Position numbers and translations under genes: made by a program. The notes below the pieces were generated by a model. That model had not been told where the DNA came from and searched no databases. It worked only from the letters and a program-made list of their open reading frames with translations. A DNA stretch of 64,000 nucleotides from Bradyrhizobium sp. CB3481. Lineage in GTDB: Bacteria > Pseudomonadota > Alphaproteobacteria > Rhizobiales > Xanthobacteraceae. The DNA is taken from the NCBI RefSeq assembly GCF_029714305.1, contig NZ_CP121647.1:1446501-1510500 (forward strand), written 5' to 3'. Positions 23,875 through 32,087 of this stretch are shown piece after piece (positions within the stretch are counted from its first letter, which is position 1; every line of letters begins with the position of its first letter).

Positions 23875-26128
23875 GATCAATCCGACGCAGACTCCCACGC
23901 ACATGCGGCATGGTTCGAGCATCGGCCAGCCGCTGACCCGCCGCGACGGCATTTTGAAGGTCAAGGGACAGGCCGGCTACGCCGCCGATCGTCATTTGGC
24001 TGATATGCTCTACGCCGTGATTGCCGTTGCCAGCATCGCCCGCGGCCGCGTCACGTCGCTCGATGTGGCGGCGGCGAAAGCCCATCCGGGCGTGGTCGAC
24101 GTCATGACGACGGCGAACAAGCCGCCGCTGGCGACCGATCCCGACATCAAGACCAATCCGTTCGTGTTCCGCATGGAGGTGCTGCAGAGCGACGAGGTAC
24201 GCTATGCCAACCAGCCGATCGCGGTGGTGATCGCAGAAACGCTGGAAGCCGCCACCGAAGGCGCGGCCCTGCTGGCGCCGCGTTACGAGGCGCTGCCGGC
24301 CCGTGTCGGTCTGGACGCCGGCGAGGCTTTCGTGCCGCCCGTCGTCGGCGTCGGCAATCCTGCCGAGCACCTGCATGGGGATATCGAAGCAGGGCTTGCT
24401 GCGGCGTCGAAGACGGTCGAGGCGACCTATGAGACGCCACCACAATATCACAACGCGATGGAGCCGCACGCGGTCGTCGCGGCCTGGGACGTCGACAGGC
24501 TCGTGGTCGATACGCCGAGCCAGGCGATGGTGATGGCGCGCGCGCGTGTCGCCGAGCTGTTCGGCATCGCGCCGGAAAATATCCTCATCCGCAGCCCGTT
24601 CCTCGGCGGCGGCTTCGGCTCGAAGGGATTTTTGACCGGTCCGCAGATTCTTGGCGTCATGGCGGCGAAGCTGGTCGGCAAGCCGGTCAAGCTCGTGCTC
24701 CGCCGCGAGCAGATGTACGGCCCGGTGGGCCATCGCGCGCCGACAAGGCAGCGGCTGCGGATGGGCGCCGACGGCGAAGGACGTCTCACCGCGATCGACC
24801 ATCATGCCCGGACGGTGTCGAGCCGCTATGACGACTTCTACGAGCCGGCGGCCGGTGCGTCCCACACGCTCTACGCCAGCCCCGCGATCCGCACCGCGCA
24901 TGATGCGGTACGGGTCGATACCGGCACTCCCCTGTTCATGCGCGCGCCTGGGGAGGCGACCGGATCGATTGCGCTGGAGAGCACGATCGACGAGATGGCT
25001 GCAGCCTGCGGCATCGATCCGCTCGCATTCCGTCTGAAGAACTACGCCGAGGTCGAGCCGATCACCGGCAGGCCGTTCTCCTCCAAGGCACTGCGGGCTT
25101 GCTATGAGCAGGGCGCCGCGCGCTTCGGCTGGGCGAAGCGGCCGCTCGCGCCACGGCAGATGCGCGATGAGGCGGGTTTGCTGGTCGGCTGGGGCCTCGG
25201 CACCGCGACATTCCCGGCGATGATGTTCCAGGCTGAAGCCCGTGCGGTGATCCGCCGCGACGGCTCCGGCGTGATGGAAATCGGCGCGCACGACATGGGG
25301 CAGGGCGCCTGGACGGCGCTCGCCCAGATCGCGGCCGATGGTCTCGGTCTCGACGTCGATCGCGTCGAATTCAGGTCCGGCACATCAGATCTGCCAGATG
25401 GCGGCATCGCCGGCGGCTCGGCGCACACCGCGACAGCGGGCAATGCAGTCCACAATGCCGGCGCGGCCGTGATTGCCAGGCTCGCCGATCTCGCGACATC
25501 AGATGAACGCTCGCCATTGTTCGGGGCCGGCAATGCCGGTGTGATCGCGCGCGATGGAAGGCTATTCCGCCGCGACGATGATACCCGTAGTGAGGCCTAT
25601 CCCGACATCCTCGCTCGCGCGGGCCTTACCGAGATCGAGGCGCGTGGCATGGGTGGCCCAAACCCGGCGGCGCAGGCGGAGTACGCGATGCATGCGCATG
25701 GCGCCGTATTTGCCGAGGTCAAGGTCGATCCTGAACTGGGCCAGATCCGCGTTTCACGCATGGTCGGCGCGTTCGCCGCGGGGCGCATCATCAATCCGCA
25801 TCTGGTGAGGAGCCAGTTGTTCGGCGGCATGATCTGGGGCCAGTCGTTTGCGCTGCATGAGGAGGCGATCATCGATCGTCGCGGCGGCCGGATCATGAAT
25901 GCCAACCTTGCCGAATATCATGTCCCGGTGAACGCCGACGTGCCCGAACTCGACGTGCTGACCGTCGAGGAGCACGATCCGCACGTCAACGCGCTCGGCA
26001 TCAAGGGCGTCGGTGAGATCGGTATCACCGGCAGCGCCGGCGCGGTCGCCAATGCGGTCTGGCACGCGACCGGCGTGCGTGTCCGCCGTTTCCCGATCCG
26101 GATCGAGGAATTGCTGACGCAGCTGTAG
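23867..26128 (+). CDS. paoC: Molybdopterin-binding catalytic subunit (PaoC/YagR-like)
   Basis: 753 residues from ATG 23867, overlapping the FAD-subunit end by 8 bp. The order is an aldehyde-oxidase a/b hammerhead domain (about 25-130; PLTRRDGILKVKGQAGYAAD), then the Mo-cofactor domains with FLGGGFGSKG, MRAPGEATGSIALESTIDEMA and HDMGQGAWTALAQIAAD. Near the C-terminus GIKGVGEIGITG holds the catalytic Glu that deprotonates the Mo-OH ligand. Family members hydroxylate aldehydes or N-heterocycles with water as oxygen donor. Length (753) matches PaoC rather than the ~780-residue XdhB. No XdhC-type chaperone (PaoD) is in the window, so maturation would need one elsewhere. Confidence 0.88.
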   Translation: MLEINPTQTPTHMRHGSSIGQPLTRRDGILKVKGQAGYAADRHLADMLYAVIAVASIARGRVTSLDVAAAKAHPGVVDVMTTANKPPLATDPDIKTNPFVFRMEVLQSDEVRYANQPIAVVIAETLEAATEGAALLAPRYEALPARVGLDAGEAFVPPVVGVGNPAEHLHGDIEAGLAAASKTVEATYETPPQYHNAMEPHAVVAAWDVDRLVVDTPSQAMVMARARVAELFGIAPENILIRSPFLGGGFGSKGFLTGPQILGVMAAKLVGKPVKLVLRREQMYGPVGHRAPTRQRLRMGADGEGRLTAIDHHARTVSSRYDDFYEPAAGASHTLYASPAIRTAHDAVRVDTGTPLFMRAPGEATGSIALESTIDEMAAACGIDPLAFRLKNYAEVEPITGRPFSSKALRACYEQGAARFGWAKRPLAPRQMRDEAGLLVGWGLGTATFPAMMFQAEARAVIRRDGSGVMEIGAHDMGQGAWTALAQIAADGLGLDVDRVEFRSGTSDLPDGGIAGGSAHTATAGNAVHNAGAAVIARLADLATSDERSPLFGAGNAGVIARDGRLFRRDDDTRSEAYPDILARAGLTEIEARGMGGPNPAAQAEYAMHAHGAVFAEVKVDPELGQIRVSRMVGAFAAGRIINPHLVRSQLFGGMIWGQSFALHEEAIIDRRGGRIMNANLAEYHVPVNADVPELDVLTVEEHDPHVNALGIKGVGEIGITGSAGAVANAVWHATGVRVRRFPIRIEELLTQL

Positions 26129-26209
26129 CGCCAGGCTCACGCTCCCTCTCGCGCCTGGGAGGGAGGTCGTCCGCGGAAGCTAAGTGCGTCGGCAGCGGTC
26201 GCGCGCAGA

Positions 26210-27097
26210 CTATTGTTCAGAGAGCCGCAGCGCGTTGACAAGTGTAGACAGCGCAGCAGGTTGGTGCCGACGACTGGGATAGTACATGAAGAAGCCGGGG
26301 ATAGGCGGCGTCCAGTCCTCCAGGACGCGGATAAGCCGGCGTTTCGCAATGTGCTCAGCGACCTGATCTTCACATGCCAGTCCGAGGCCAGCTCCCGCGA
26401 GCGCCGCCTGGATCACCAGGTGCGTATCGTCGATGATGAGTGGGCCATTCACGCCGATTGTGACCGACTTTCGTCCTTGCTCGAACTCCCATCGATATGG
26501 GCCGCTGGGAAGACGCAGCGTTATGCATCGATGATCCCTGAGATCCTTTGGCTTTTGCGGCATCCGTCGTGATGCGAAATAACGAGGCGATCCCACCACG
26601 GCCAGTCGCAATTCCGGCGTGACACGCACGGCGATCATATCCTTTTGAATGTACTCGCCGAGCTGAATACCGGCATCGAACTCGCCCGCAACGAGGTCTA
26701 CGGGGCCGGTGACCGTGACAACGTCGAGAACGATGTCAGGATAGGCCTCGGCGAATGCCCTCAGCCTTGGCATCAATACCATCACCGCGGCCGATCGCGA
26801 CATGACAATGCGAAGGCGCCCGGCAGGCCGGCGACGAACACTGCGAGCCTTGTCCAGCGCAAGATCGATTTGCTCAAGCGCGGGAGACAAGTCCTTCAAA
26901 AGAGCTGCGCCTGCAGCGGTTGGCGCGACGCTCTTGGTTGTTCGAGCAAGAAGCTGCAGCTCGAGTCTTTGCTCAAGTCGTCGGATCGTGTGGCTGAGGG
27001 CAGACTGTGACACACCGAGCTTTACTGCAGCCCGCGTAAAGCTTCGTTCACTCGCGACGGCTGCAAAGGCCGTCAGTTCGTTCAATTCGTTTCCCAT
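26210..27097 (-). CDS. LysR-family transcriptional regulator
   Basis: 295 residues. The N-terminal winged helix is LNELTAFAAVASERSFTRAAVKLGVSQSALSHTIRRLEQRLELQLLARTTKSV (about 6-58). The periplasmic-binding-protein-like effector domain runs from ~90 (GRLRIVMSRSAAVMVLMPRLRAFAEAYPDIVLDVV) to the end, with VIQAALAGAGLGLACEDQVAEHI. It belongs to the CrgA-like LTTR branch that often regulates neighbouring reductases. It converges with the paoABC-like operon (82-bp gap) and diverges from the small NTF2-like gene at 27281. A perfect palindrome with T-N11-A spacing starts 6 bp upstream of its ATG, suggesting autoregulation and control of the divergent gene. Confidence 0.9.
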   Translation of the reverse strand: MGNELNELTAFAAVASERSFTRAAVKLGVSQSALSHTIRRLEQRLELQLLARTTKSVAPTAAGAALLKDLSPALEQIDLALDKARSVRRRPAGRLRIVMSRSAAVMVLMPRLRAFAEAYPDIVLDVVTVTGPVDLVAGEFDAGIQLGEYIQKDMIAVRVTPELRLAVVGSPRYFASRRMPQKPKDLRDHRCITLRLPSGPYRWEFEQGRKSVTIGVNGPLIIDDTHLVIQAALAGAGLGLACEDQVAEHIAKRRLIRVLEDWTPPIPGFFMYYPSRRHQPAALSTLVNALRLSEQ

Positions 27098-27102
27098 GAT
27101 TT

Positions 27103-27117
27103 ATGAATATCGTTCAT
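27103..27117. promoter_or_regulatory. LysR-type binding box (T-N11-A palindrome)
   Basis: ATGAA-TATCG-TTCAT, a perfect 15-bp inverted repeat containing the LTTR signature T-N11-A (27104 to 27116), next to the lysR start and ~165 bp from the divergent gene. Confidence 0.7.
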
Positions 27118-27280
27118 GACTCTATCCCATTCAACAGATCTATCATCATAAGCCGCCTGGCCCTAGGTTCGGCCAACGAGGAGCGTGAGGCCCCGTTCGG
27201 CACATTCCGGGCGCTTAGGCGCTCGACACGCCAGGGGCCGCGCGAGTCGGTCCGTTGTAACGGTTTTTGGAGGATGACTG

Positions 27281-27649
27281 ATGGACACCGATCTTCACGC
27301 CTTGCGCTCGCTGGCGCAGACCTATTTCGACGCGGCCTATGAAATGGATGCTGAGAAATTTGCATCCATATTCCATCCCTCGTGTTCCGTCACAAAGGTC
27401 GGTGACGACGGCAACGTGGCCGTGACGCCGATTGCCGCGTGGCTCGCAGCGGTCCGCAACCTGACAGCTCCGAAAGAGCAGGGCTTCGAGCGCGACGACC
27501 AGATCGTGTCAATAGACGTCGAAAGAGAGCTCGCGCTCCTGAAGTTGAAATTGCAGGTTCCGCCCCGTTACTTCACGGACATGCTGTCATGCTTAAAGGT
27601 CGATGGGGCCTGGAAGATCGTTCAGAAGGTGATGACTCCGAAAACGTAA
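27281..27649 (+). CDS. NTF2-like / putative lumazine-binding-type small protein
   Basis: 122 residues, ATG 27281 with GGAGG-like site 12 bp upstream. The whole length fits the SnoaL/NTF2-like cone fold: an N-terminal helix LRSLAQTYFDAAYEMDAEKFASIFHPSCSVTKVG, a central PIAAWLAAVRNL helix, and C-terminal strands ALLKLKLQVPPRYFTDMLSCLKVDGAWKIVQKVMTPK. The last part is the Lumazine_bd_2/DUF4440 pattern. Members are small-molecule-binding proteins or minor enzymes; no catalytic set can be read. It is divergent from the LysR gene and likely its target. Confidence 0.7.
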   Translation: MDTDLHALRSLAQTYFDAAYEMDAEKFASIFHPSCSVTKVGDDGNVAVTPIAAWLAAVRNLTAPKEQGFERDDQIVSIDVERELALLKLKLQVPPRYFTDMLSCLKVDGAWKIVQKVMTPKT

Positions 27650-27822
27650 CAATTGGGCGTCCGAGGCTTGGACCTACACGGAAGTATCAGGCTAACGCAG
27701 AACGCCGCTGATCTATTTGCCAACTATTGCTCGCGACGAAGACGTCGAACCGCCCTGCTAAAGGGGCAAGAGGCCGCTCCACAGCACCCATCAGGGCGGC
27801 CTCCGGCCGCATTCAACATCGG

Positions 27823-27906
27823 TCAGTGAACTACGCGAATTAAGTAATAGCTGACGCCGCCCAGCACGATTACGGCAGGAACGGCCCACATGATGAATAC
27901 TGGCAT
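27823..27906 (-). CDS. 27-residue single-pass membrane miniprotein
   Basis: MPVFIMWAVPAVIVLGGVSYYLIRVVH in outline: one hydrophobic helix from about residue 4 to 23 with a short basic C-terminus (Arg24, His27). The ATG at 27906 follows an excellent GGAGGAG site 8 bases upstream, which is the main reason to believe it. It diverges from two further small membrane proteins (28104, 28202). Function unknown; such proteins are often regulators or stabilisers of membrane complexes. The 173 bp between 27650 and 27822 show nothing else. Confidence 0.55.
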   Translation of the reverse strand: MPVFIMWAVPAVIVLGGVSYYLIRVVH

Positions 27907-28103
27907 TCGCGTCTCTCCTCCATAATTGCCCACATGGAGGAATGCTCCCGTTTTGCCATTTGTTCCCGTATTATTTGATTGCCAACTTTGTTCTGTGCAG
28001 CGCTTTGCTGCGGAGCAATAACAATAATTGCCGCATATTCCCGATTGGAACATGGAATGGATTTTCTGGTTTTCATGCAGGTGGCAGCGAACTGGAGGGT
28101 CAA

Positions 28104-28193
28104 ATGGACGGGCGTCGGGAAGCCAGGATTTTCGGTCTGGGCATTACAGCCGTCTATGTTTGCTTGCTACTTGCTGCGCTCGGCTCTGCATAG
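28104..28193 (+). CDS. 29-residue single-pass membrane miniprotein
   Basis: A short charged N-terminus (MDGRREARIFG) is followed by one hydrophobic helix (LGITAVYVCLLLAALGS, about residues 12-28). The start ATG has GGAGGG six bases upstream. The stop is 8 bp before the next small gene at 28202, so the two form a mini-operon. The amphipathic start plus single helix resembles small subunits of respiratory or transport complexes, but no specific family is recognised. Confidence 0.55.
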   Translation: MDGRREARIFGLGITAVYVCLLLAALGSA

Positions 28194-28201
28194 AGGGACA
28201 A

Positions 28202-28333
28202 ATGCCGACACAAATCGCTACGGCCTCAATCGCGTTGCTGTTTACTGCGGTGCTCGCGCTGGGCAGTTATCGATTCATTGACAGCCGGCCCTCTGTCCTC
28301 AATCCGGCAATCTCTGCCCAGGGGGTGCGCTGA
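28202..28333 (+). CDS. 43-residue small membrane or exported protein
   Basis: One hydrophobic segment, IATASIALLFTAVLALGSYRF (about 5-25), then a polar tail SRPSVLNPAISAQGVR. It could be an N-in membrane anchor or a signal peptide with a very short mature part. AGAGGGACA lies just before the ATG. It follows the 29-residue gene by 8 bp. Unknown function. Confidence 0.5.
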   Translation: MPTQIATASIALLFTAVLALGSYRFIDSRPSVLNPAISAQGVR

Positions 28334-28794
28334 CCGGTTGTGCCGAACCGCTGCTGATGGTCGAAGCGGCCCGTTCGGCTGATTGCATCAAGAGTCCCAG
28401 CTCCGGGGCGTCGAAGCCGGGACTCCTGGAGGCCGGCCCTTCACCCACAAAGGGCCACGCCAAAATCACAGCACCAGACGATCTTTCCTCGCTACAACAA
28501 AAGTTATTTGCAGGTCGATCGTCGGACGCAATGGCTGTACCCATATTGGCTTCCTTTGCTACCGAGCGGAATTTGCTGGTAGGAGGGCGACGCATAAAAA
28601 TGGCCCCAGCGCGAGTGATGCGCCGAGGCCACCGAGGTATTCACATTTCAAATAGCCAGACAGGTAGTGGGTACCATCTGGCACCCCAATAATAGCGGGA
28701 AAAACTGGCAATGTCTGTTCAGTACTGTACAGAAGGCCGATAGCGAGCCAGCCGCAAGTCCCCTATGATTGACCGCAAGCAAAAGGGGACGCCG
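28334..28794. other. 460-bp stretch without a convincing gene
   Basis: An open frame of 111 codons (28357-28692, plus strand) exists. It has no good ribosome-binding site, irregular composition (Lys/Arg/Ser scattered, stop-poor only by chance) and no family feature, so it is not called. The A/T content is higher than in the flanks. Probably remnant or regulatory DNA. Confidence 0.4.
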
Positions 28795-29019
28795 ATGCCC
28801 ATCTATCGCCTGCTGCAAAACATGCCAATGGGGCCGGAGGACATCGCGCGCTTGACCACTGCTTATGAGCACGCACTGCGCAGCATCGGCATCGTTGACC
28901 GAGGCGACCCGTTGGCTGAACTACTCGCCAGGAAAATCATCGAGGTCGCACAGACTGGCATTAGAGAGCCTGCGGACATTGCTGCTCAGGCAATCAGGGA
29001 AATCGGCTTCGCCACGTAG
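28795..29019 (+). CDS. Small conserved-looking cytoplasmic protein
   Basis: 74 residues from ATG 28795 (an in-frame ATG at 28765 adds a Lys-rich decapeptide and is less likely). Two helices with a regular pattern are predicted: FGPEDI-like start (MGPEDIARLTTAYEHALRSIGIVDRGDPLAELLARKIIEVAQTG), then EPADIAAQAIREIG. This arrangement resembles a widespread short hypothetical protein of Bradyrhizobium-type genomes, as far as memory allows. No motif suggests a reaction. Confidence 0.6.
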   Translation: MPIYRLLQNMPMGPEDIARLTTAYEHALRSIGIVDRGDPLAELLARKIIEVAQTGIREPADIAAQAIREIGFAT

Positions 29020-29075
29020 AACAAGAAGAGTCTGTCGGGAAAGGCGGTAGCGCTCCCGCTAGCCCCAATTGAGTC

Positions 29076-30050
29076 CTACTGCGGCTCAATTCCCGCGGCC
29101 TTGATAATGCGTCCCCATTTCTCGATTTCCGCCTTCAGGAACGCTTCGAGCGCCTCGGGATTCGCGCGGTCTTGCTCGACGGGCACCATGCTGAGTTCGG
29201 CAAAGCGGCTGACCAGTGCCGGATCTTTGAGGGCAGTCTGTAGGGCAGCGACCAGCGCGGCGATGACGGGTTTCGGCGTGCCGCGGGGCGCATAGAGCCC
29301 GTACCAGGTCGTGACGTCGAATGCGGGAAAGCCGGCCTCGGCCGCCGTCGGCACATCGGGCAATGTCGAAATGCGCTGCTTGCTCGTGATCGCATAACCC
29401 TTGATCGTGCCTGACTGGATGTGCGGCGTCGGTCCGGTTGCAGGATCGCAATAGACATCGATCTGGCCGGCGATGACGTCGTTCAGCGCCGGCCCGCCGC
29501 CCTTGTAATAGACCGGCGTCAGCTTGGTGTCGGTCGTGCCCATGAACATCAGTCCGCAGAGCTGCGAGGCGGAGCCGAGCCCGACATTACCGAACGTCAT
29601 CTTGTCGCCCTCGCTGCGGATGCGGGCAACCAGCTCCTTCAGGTCCTTTGCCGGAAAGTTCGGCCGCGTCACCAGGATCATCGGTACGTCCGTGACGAGC
29701 CCGATCATCGAGAAGTCGCCGACCGGATCGAATGGCAGCTTGGCATAGAGTGCCGGGGCCGTCGCCTGGCCGACATGCATCAGCAGCAGCGTATAGCCAT
29801 CGGCCGGCGCTTTGGCGACGCGATTGGTGCCGAGGGTGCCACCGGCGCCGACGACGTTTTCGATGACAAGCGACTGCTTGAGCGTTGCACTCATGGCAGT
29901 GCCGAGAATGCGCGCGATCACGTCACCGGGGCCGCCGGCCGAGAAGGGGACGATCATCGTGATGGGACGGGAGGGATAGTCCTGCGCGAACGCCGGAATG
30001 CAGGGAAGCGACAGAAGCAGCAGCAAAGCCAGCTTTCGTATCAGCAACAT
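29076..30050 (-). CDS. TctC/Bug-family periplasmic substrate-binding protein
   Basis: 324 residues from ATG 30050 with GGGAGGAG about ten bases upstream; longer starts up to 30170 are not supported. The signal peptide is LALLLLLSLPCIPAFA, with cleavage before QDYPSRPI. Family hallmarks are ITMIVPFSAGGPGDVIARILG, ENVVGAGGTLGTNRVAKAPADGYTLL and the C-terminal PALVSRFAELSMVPVEQ. Bug proteins bind carboxylates for tripartite tricarboxylate transporters or for sensing. No tctA/tctB membrane genes are in the window, so it must work with distant partners or as an orphan. It is last in the minus-strand catabolic run, 26 bp after gntR. Confidence 0.9.
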   Translation of the reverse strand: MLLIRKLALLLLLSLPCIPAFAQDYPSRPITMIVPFSAGGPGDVIARILGTAMSATLKQSLVIENVVGAGGTLGTNRVAKAPADGYTLLLMHVGQATAPALYAKLPFDPVGDFSMIGLVTDVPMILVTRPNFPAKDLKELVARIRSEGDKMTFGNVGLGSASQLCGLMFMGTTDTKLTPVYYKGGGPALNDVIAGQIDVYCDPATGPTPHIQSGTIKGYAITSKQRISTLPDVPTAAEAGFPAFDVTTWYGLYAPRGTPKPVIAALVAALQTALKDPALVSRFAELSMVPVEQDRANPEALEAFLKAEIEKWGRIIKAAGIEPQ

Positions 30051-30076
30051 CACAAATACTCCTCCCATACGCTTCC

Positions 30077-30790
30077 CTATTTTCCGGGAAGCAAATTCTC
30101 TTTGGCCGATGTCCGCTCGATCATGTCGAGCGCGGCCACCGCCGCCGCCTTGACGTGATCGACGCAGCACCGCTCGGCGAGTTCTTCATCACCGCTCTGG
30201 ATCGCGCGCCAGATCGCGGTGACCTCGCGCAAGCTCTTGTTGATCCGCTTCGGCTGCGACATCGACGTGATGCGCAATAGCGTGATCCGGTCATGCAGCG
30301 GCTTGAGCATCCGTTCGACGAAGCTGTTGCGGCAGCCGCCGATCAGCGCGCCGTAGAAATCGGTTTTTGCCTCCAGGCATCCGACCAGATCCTGCCTGGC
30401 CGCAGCCGCCTTCAACCGGGTCAATGCATCGCCTATCCTGTGCACCACGTCGGGATCGCGCAGGCGCGCGCATTCGCGGCCGGCAAACCCTTCCAGAACC
30501 GCCCGGGCGTCGTAGAGCTGCTTGGCTTCCTCAAGGCTGATGGTGCTTACCACCGGGCCCCGGTGCGGGACCGTGTTGACGAGCCCGTCGGCTTCCAACA
30601 GCCGCAGGGCTTCGCGGATCGAGGGGCGGCTGACCCCCATCATTTCGCAGAGCTCGCGCTCGACCAGCCGCTGGCCCGGCTTCAGCCTGCCGGACATGAT
30701 CGCCTCGCGCAGCTTCTGGGCAACCATCGCCCGGACGGTCGGGACGTCCTCGATGCGAAGCGTAGACTGCAGTTCAGCGCGTCGGTCCAT
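30077..30790 (-). CDS. GntR-family (FadR/FCD subgroup) regulator
   Basis: 237 residues. The winged helix is TVRAMVAQKLREAIMSGRLKPGQRLVERELCEMMGVSRPSIREALRLLEADGLVNTVPHRGPVV (about 18-82). The FCD all-helical effector domain (about 95-225) has LYDARAVLEGFAGREC, FYGALIGGCRNSFVERML and CCVDHVKAAAVAALDMI, whose Asp/His residues usually bind a metal-carboxylate ligand. It is embedded between the SDR and tctC genes on the same strand and probably governs this catabolic run in response to an organic acid. Confidence 0.9.
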   Translation of the reverse strand: MDRRAELQSTLRIEDVPTVRAMVAQKLREAIMSGRLKPGQRLVERELCEMMGVSRPSIREALRLLEADGLVNTVPHRGPVVSTISLEEAKQLYDARAVLEGFAGRECARLRDPDVVHRIGDALTRLKAAAARQDLVGCLEAKTDFYGALIGGCRNSFVERMLKPLHDRITLLRITSMSQPKRINKSLREVTAIWRAIQSGDEELAERCCVDHVKAAAVAALDMIERTSAKENLLPGK

Positions 30791-30897
30791 TTGCGATGTG
30801 CCTTCGTTCTATTCCCGGTTCATCGGCGATTTACCGGCAGAATCAGCATTTCCGCAATTTGAAGATGGGGATGTTTGCCCCGGAAAGTCGGTTTTGC

Positions 30898-31668
30898 TCA
30901 TGCGATCGACCAACCTCCGTCGATCGGCAGGGCGGCCCCCGTGATGTCCTGCGCGGCGGCACTACAAAGGAAGGCCACCAGAGCGCCGACCGCCTCCATT
31001 GCGATGAATCGGCGGGACGGCTGACGTTCGGCCAGATAGTCTTCCGTGGCATCTTGCACGCTCTTACCGGCCTGTGCGGCGATGGCGGCGATCTTGCCCT
31101 GGATGGCTGACGTCGGCAGCGTGCCGGGGGCGACCGCGTTGCAGGTGATGCCCGTGCGCGCGGTTTCCAGCGCCACCGCGCGGGTGATGCCGAGGATCGC
31201 CGTCTTGGTGGTGACGTAATCGATGCGATCCTCGACGGCGCGGGTGGAGTAGATCGAGGCCATGTTGATGATGCGGCCCCAGCCGCGCTGCTTCATGGCG
31301 GGGAGCGCCAGGCGGATCAGGTGAAACGGCGCCGACAGGTTCACCGCCAGCGCGCGGTCCCATGCCTCCGGCGGAAATTGCTCTGTGGCGGCGAAATGCC
31401 TGACAACGGCATTGTTGACGAGAATATCGATCGCACCACAGCGATCGAGCGGCGCCGCCATCATGGTTTCGATGGCGGCACGTTGCGATAGATCGGCTTC
31501 GGCGGCGATGACCTCGACGCCGAAGCGGGCAGCGAGACGGTCGGCGGCGTCCCTCGGCGCGACGAGATCATGCAGGACAATATTGGCCCCCGCGCCGGCA
31601 AGACTTTCCGCCACCGCCAGGCCGAGGCCGGCGGTCGCTCCGGTGACGAGGGCCCATTTGTCCTTCAT
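30898..31668 (-). CDS. Short-chain dehydrogenase/reductase (SDR)
   Basis: 256 residues. The cofactor motif is TGATAGLGLAVAESLAGAGA (about 9-28), with NNAV at the fourth strand (DILVNNAVVRHF). The catalytic set Ser-Tyr-Lys is only partly canonical: NMASIYSTRAVEDRIDYVTTKTAI gives S...Y-x3-K. GGWSIA forms the C-terminal substrate loop. Typical classical SDR length. It would oxidise or reduce a hydroxy/keto group in the pathway served by the neighbours. It follows the PcaC-like gene by 12 bp. Confidence 0.87.
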   Translation of the reverse strand: MKDKWALVTGATAGLGLAVAESLAGAGANIVLHDLVAPRDAADRLAARFGVEVIAAEADLSQRAAIETMMAAPLDRCGAIDILVNNAVVRHFAATEQFPPEAWDRALAVNLSAPFHLIRLALPAMKQRGWGRIINMASIYSTRAVEDRIDYVTTKTAILGITRAVALETARTGITCNAVAPGTLPTSAIQGKIAAIAAQAGKSVQDATEDYLAERQPSRRFIAMEAVGALVAFLCSAAAQDITGAALPIDGGWSIA

Positions 31669-31680
31669 CTTCGGCGGTTC

Positions 31681-32061
31681 CTATTTCTTGTCGAGTTCGG
31701 CAAATACTTCCTTGGCGTTGCGGAACGCGTCGACGCCGGCGGGCACACCGCAATAGATTGCCACCTGCATGAAGACCTCGCGGATCTCCTCGCGCGTGGC
31801 GCCGTTGGCCAGCGCGCCGCGAACATGCGTCTTCAGCTCGTGCGGTCGGTTGAGTGCGCAGAGCATTGCGAGGTTGAGGAAGCTGCGGGTCTTTCGCTCA
31901 AGACCGTCGCGGCCCCAGACATAACCCCAGCAATATTCGGTCGTCAGATCCTGCATCGGGCGGTTGAAGTCATCTGCTGACGCCAATGCCTTGTCGACGA
32001 ACTCGCTACCGAGCACGCTCTTGCGGATTTCGAGACCGCGGTCGTAGGTCGCCTTGTCCAT
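31681..32061 (-). CDS. Carboxymuconolactone decarboxylase (PcaC)-family protein, copy 1
   Basis: 126 residues from ATG 32061. Nearly the whole length is one CMD domain with PcaC-like signatures: YDRGLEIRKSVLGSEFVDKAL, TRSFLNLAMLCALNRPHELKTHVRGAL and EIREVFMQVAIYCGVPAG. The His in RPHELKTH corresponds to the conserved catalytic-region His; the AhpD CxxC is absent, so a redox role is unlikely. In the protocatechuate pathway PcaC decarboxylates 4-carboxymuconolactone. No pcaBGH genes are present here, so the real substrate may be a different lactone or beta-keto acid. A close paralogue is at 42021-42404. Confidence 0.85.
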   Translation of the reverse strand: MDKATYDRGLEIRKSVLGSEFVDKALASADDFNRPMQDLTTEYCWGYVWGRDGLERKTRSFLNLAMLCALNRPHELKTHVRGALANGATREEIREVFMQVAIYCGVPAGVDAFRNAKEVFAELDKK

Positions 32062-32087
32062 GCTGTTCTCCGTTTTGTGGGGCGATG

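Noticed and set aside
28357..28692. 111-codon frame in the 28.3-28.8 kb gap
   Set aside because: No ribosome-binding site, no hydrophobic or domain pattern, and composition unlike coding DNA around it.
31681..32061. AhpD-type alkylhydroperoxidase call for the CMD proteins
   Set aside because: The CxxC redox pair is absent in both copies; overall pattern and length match PcaC-type proteins.
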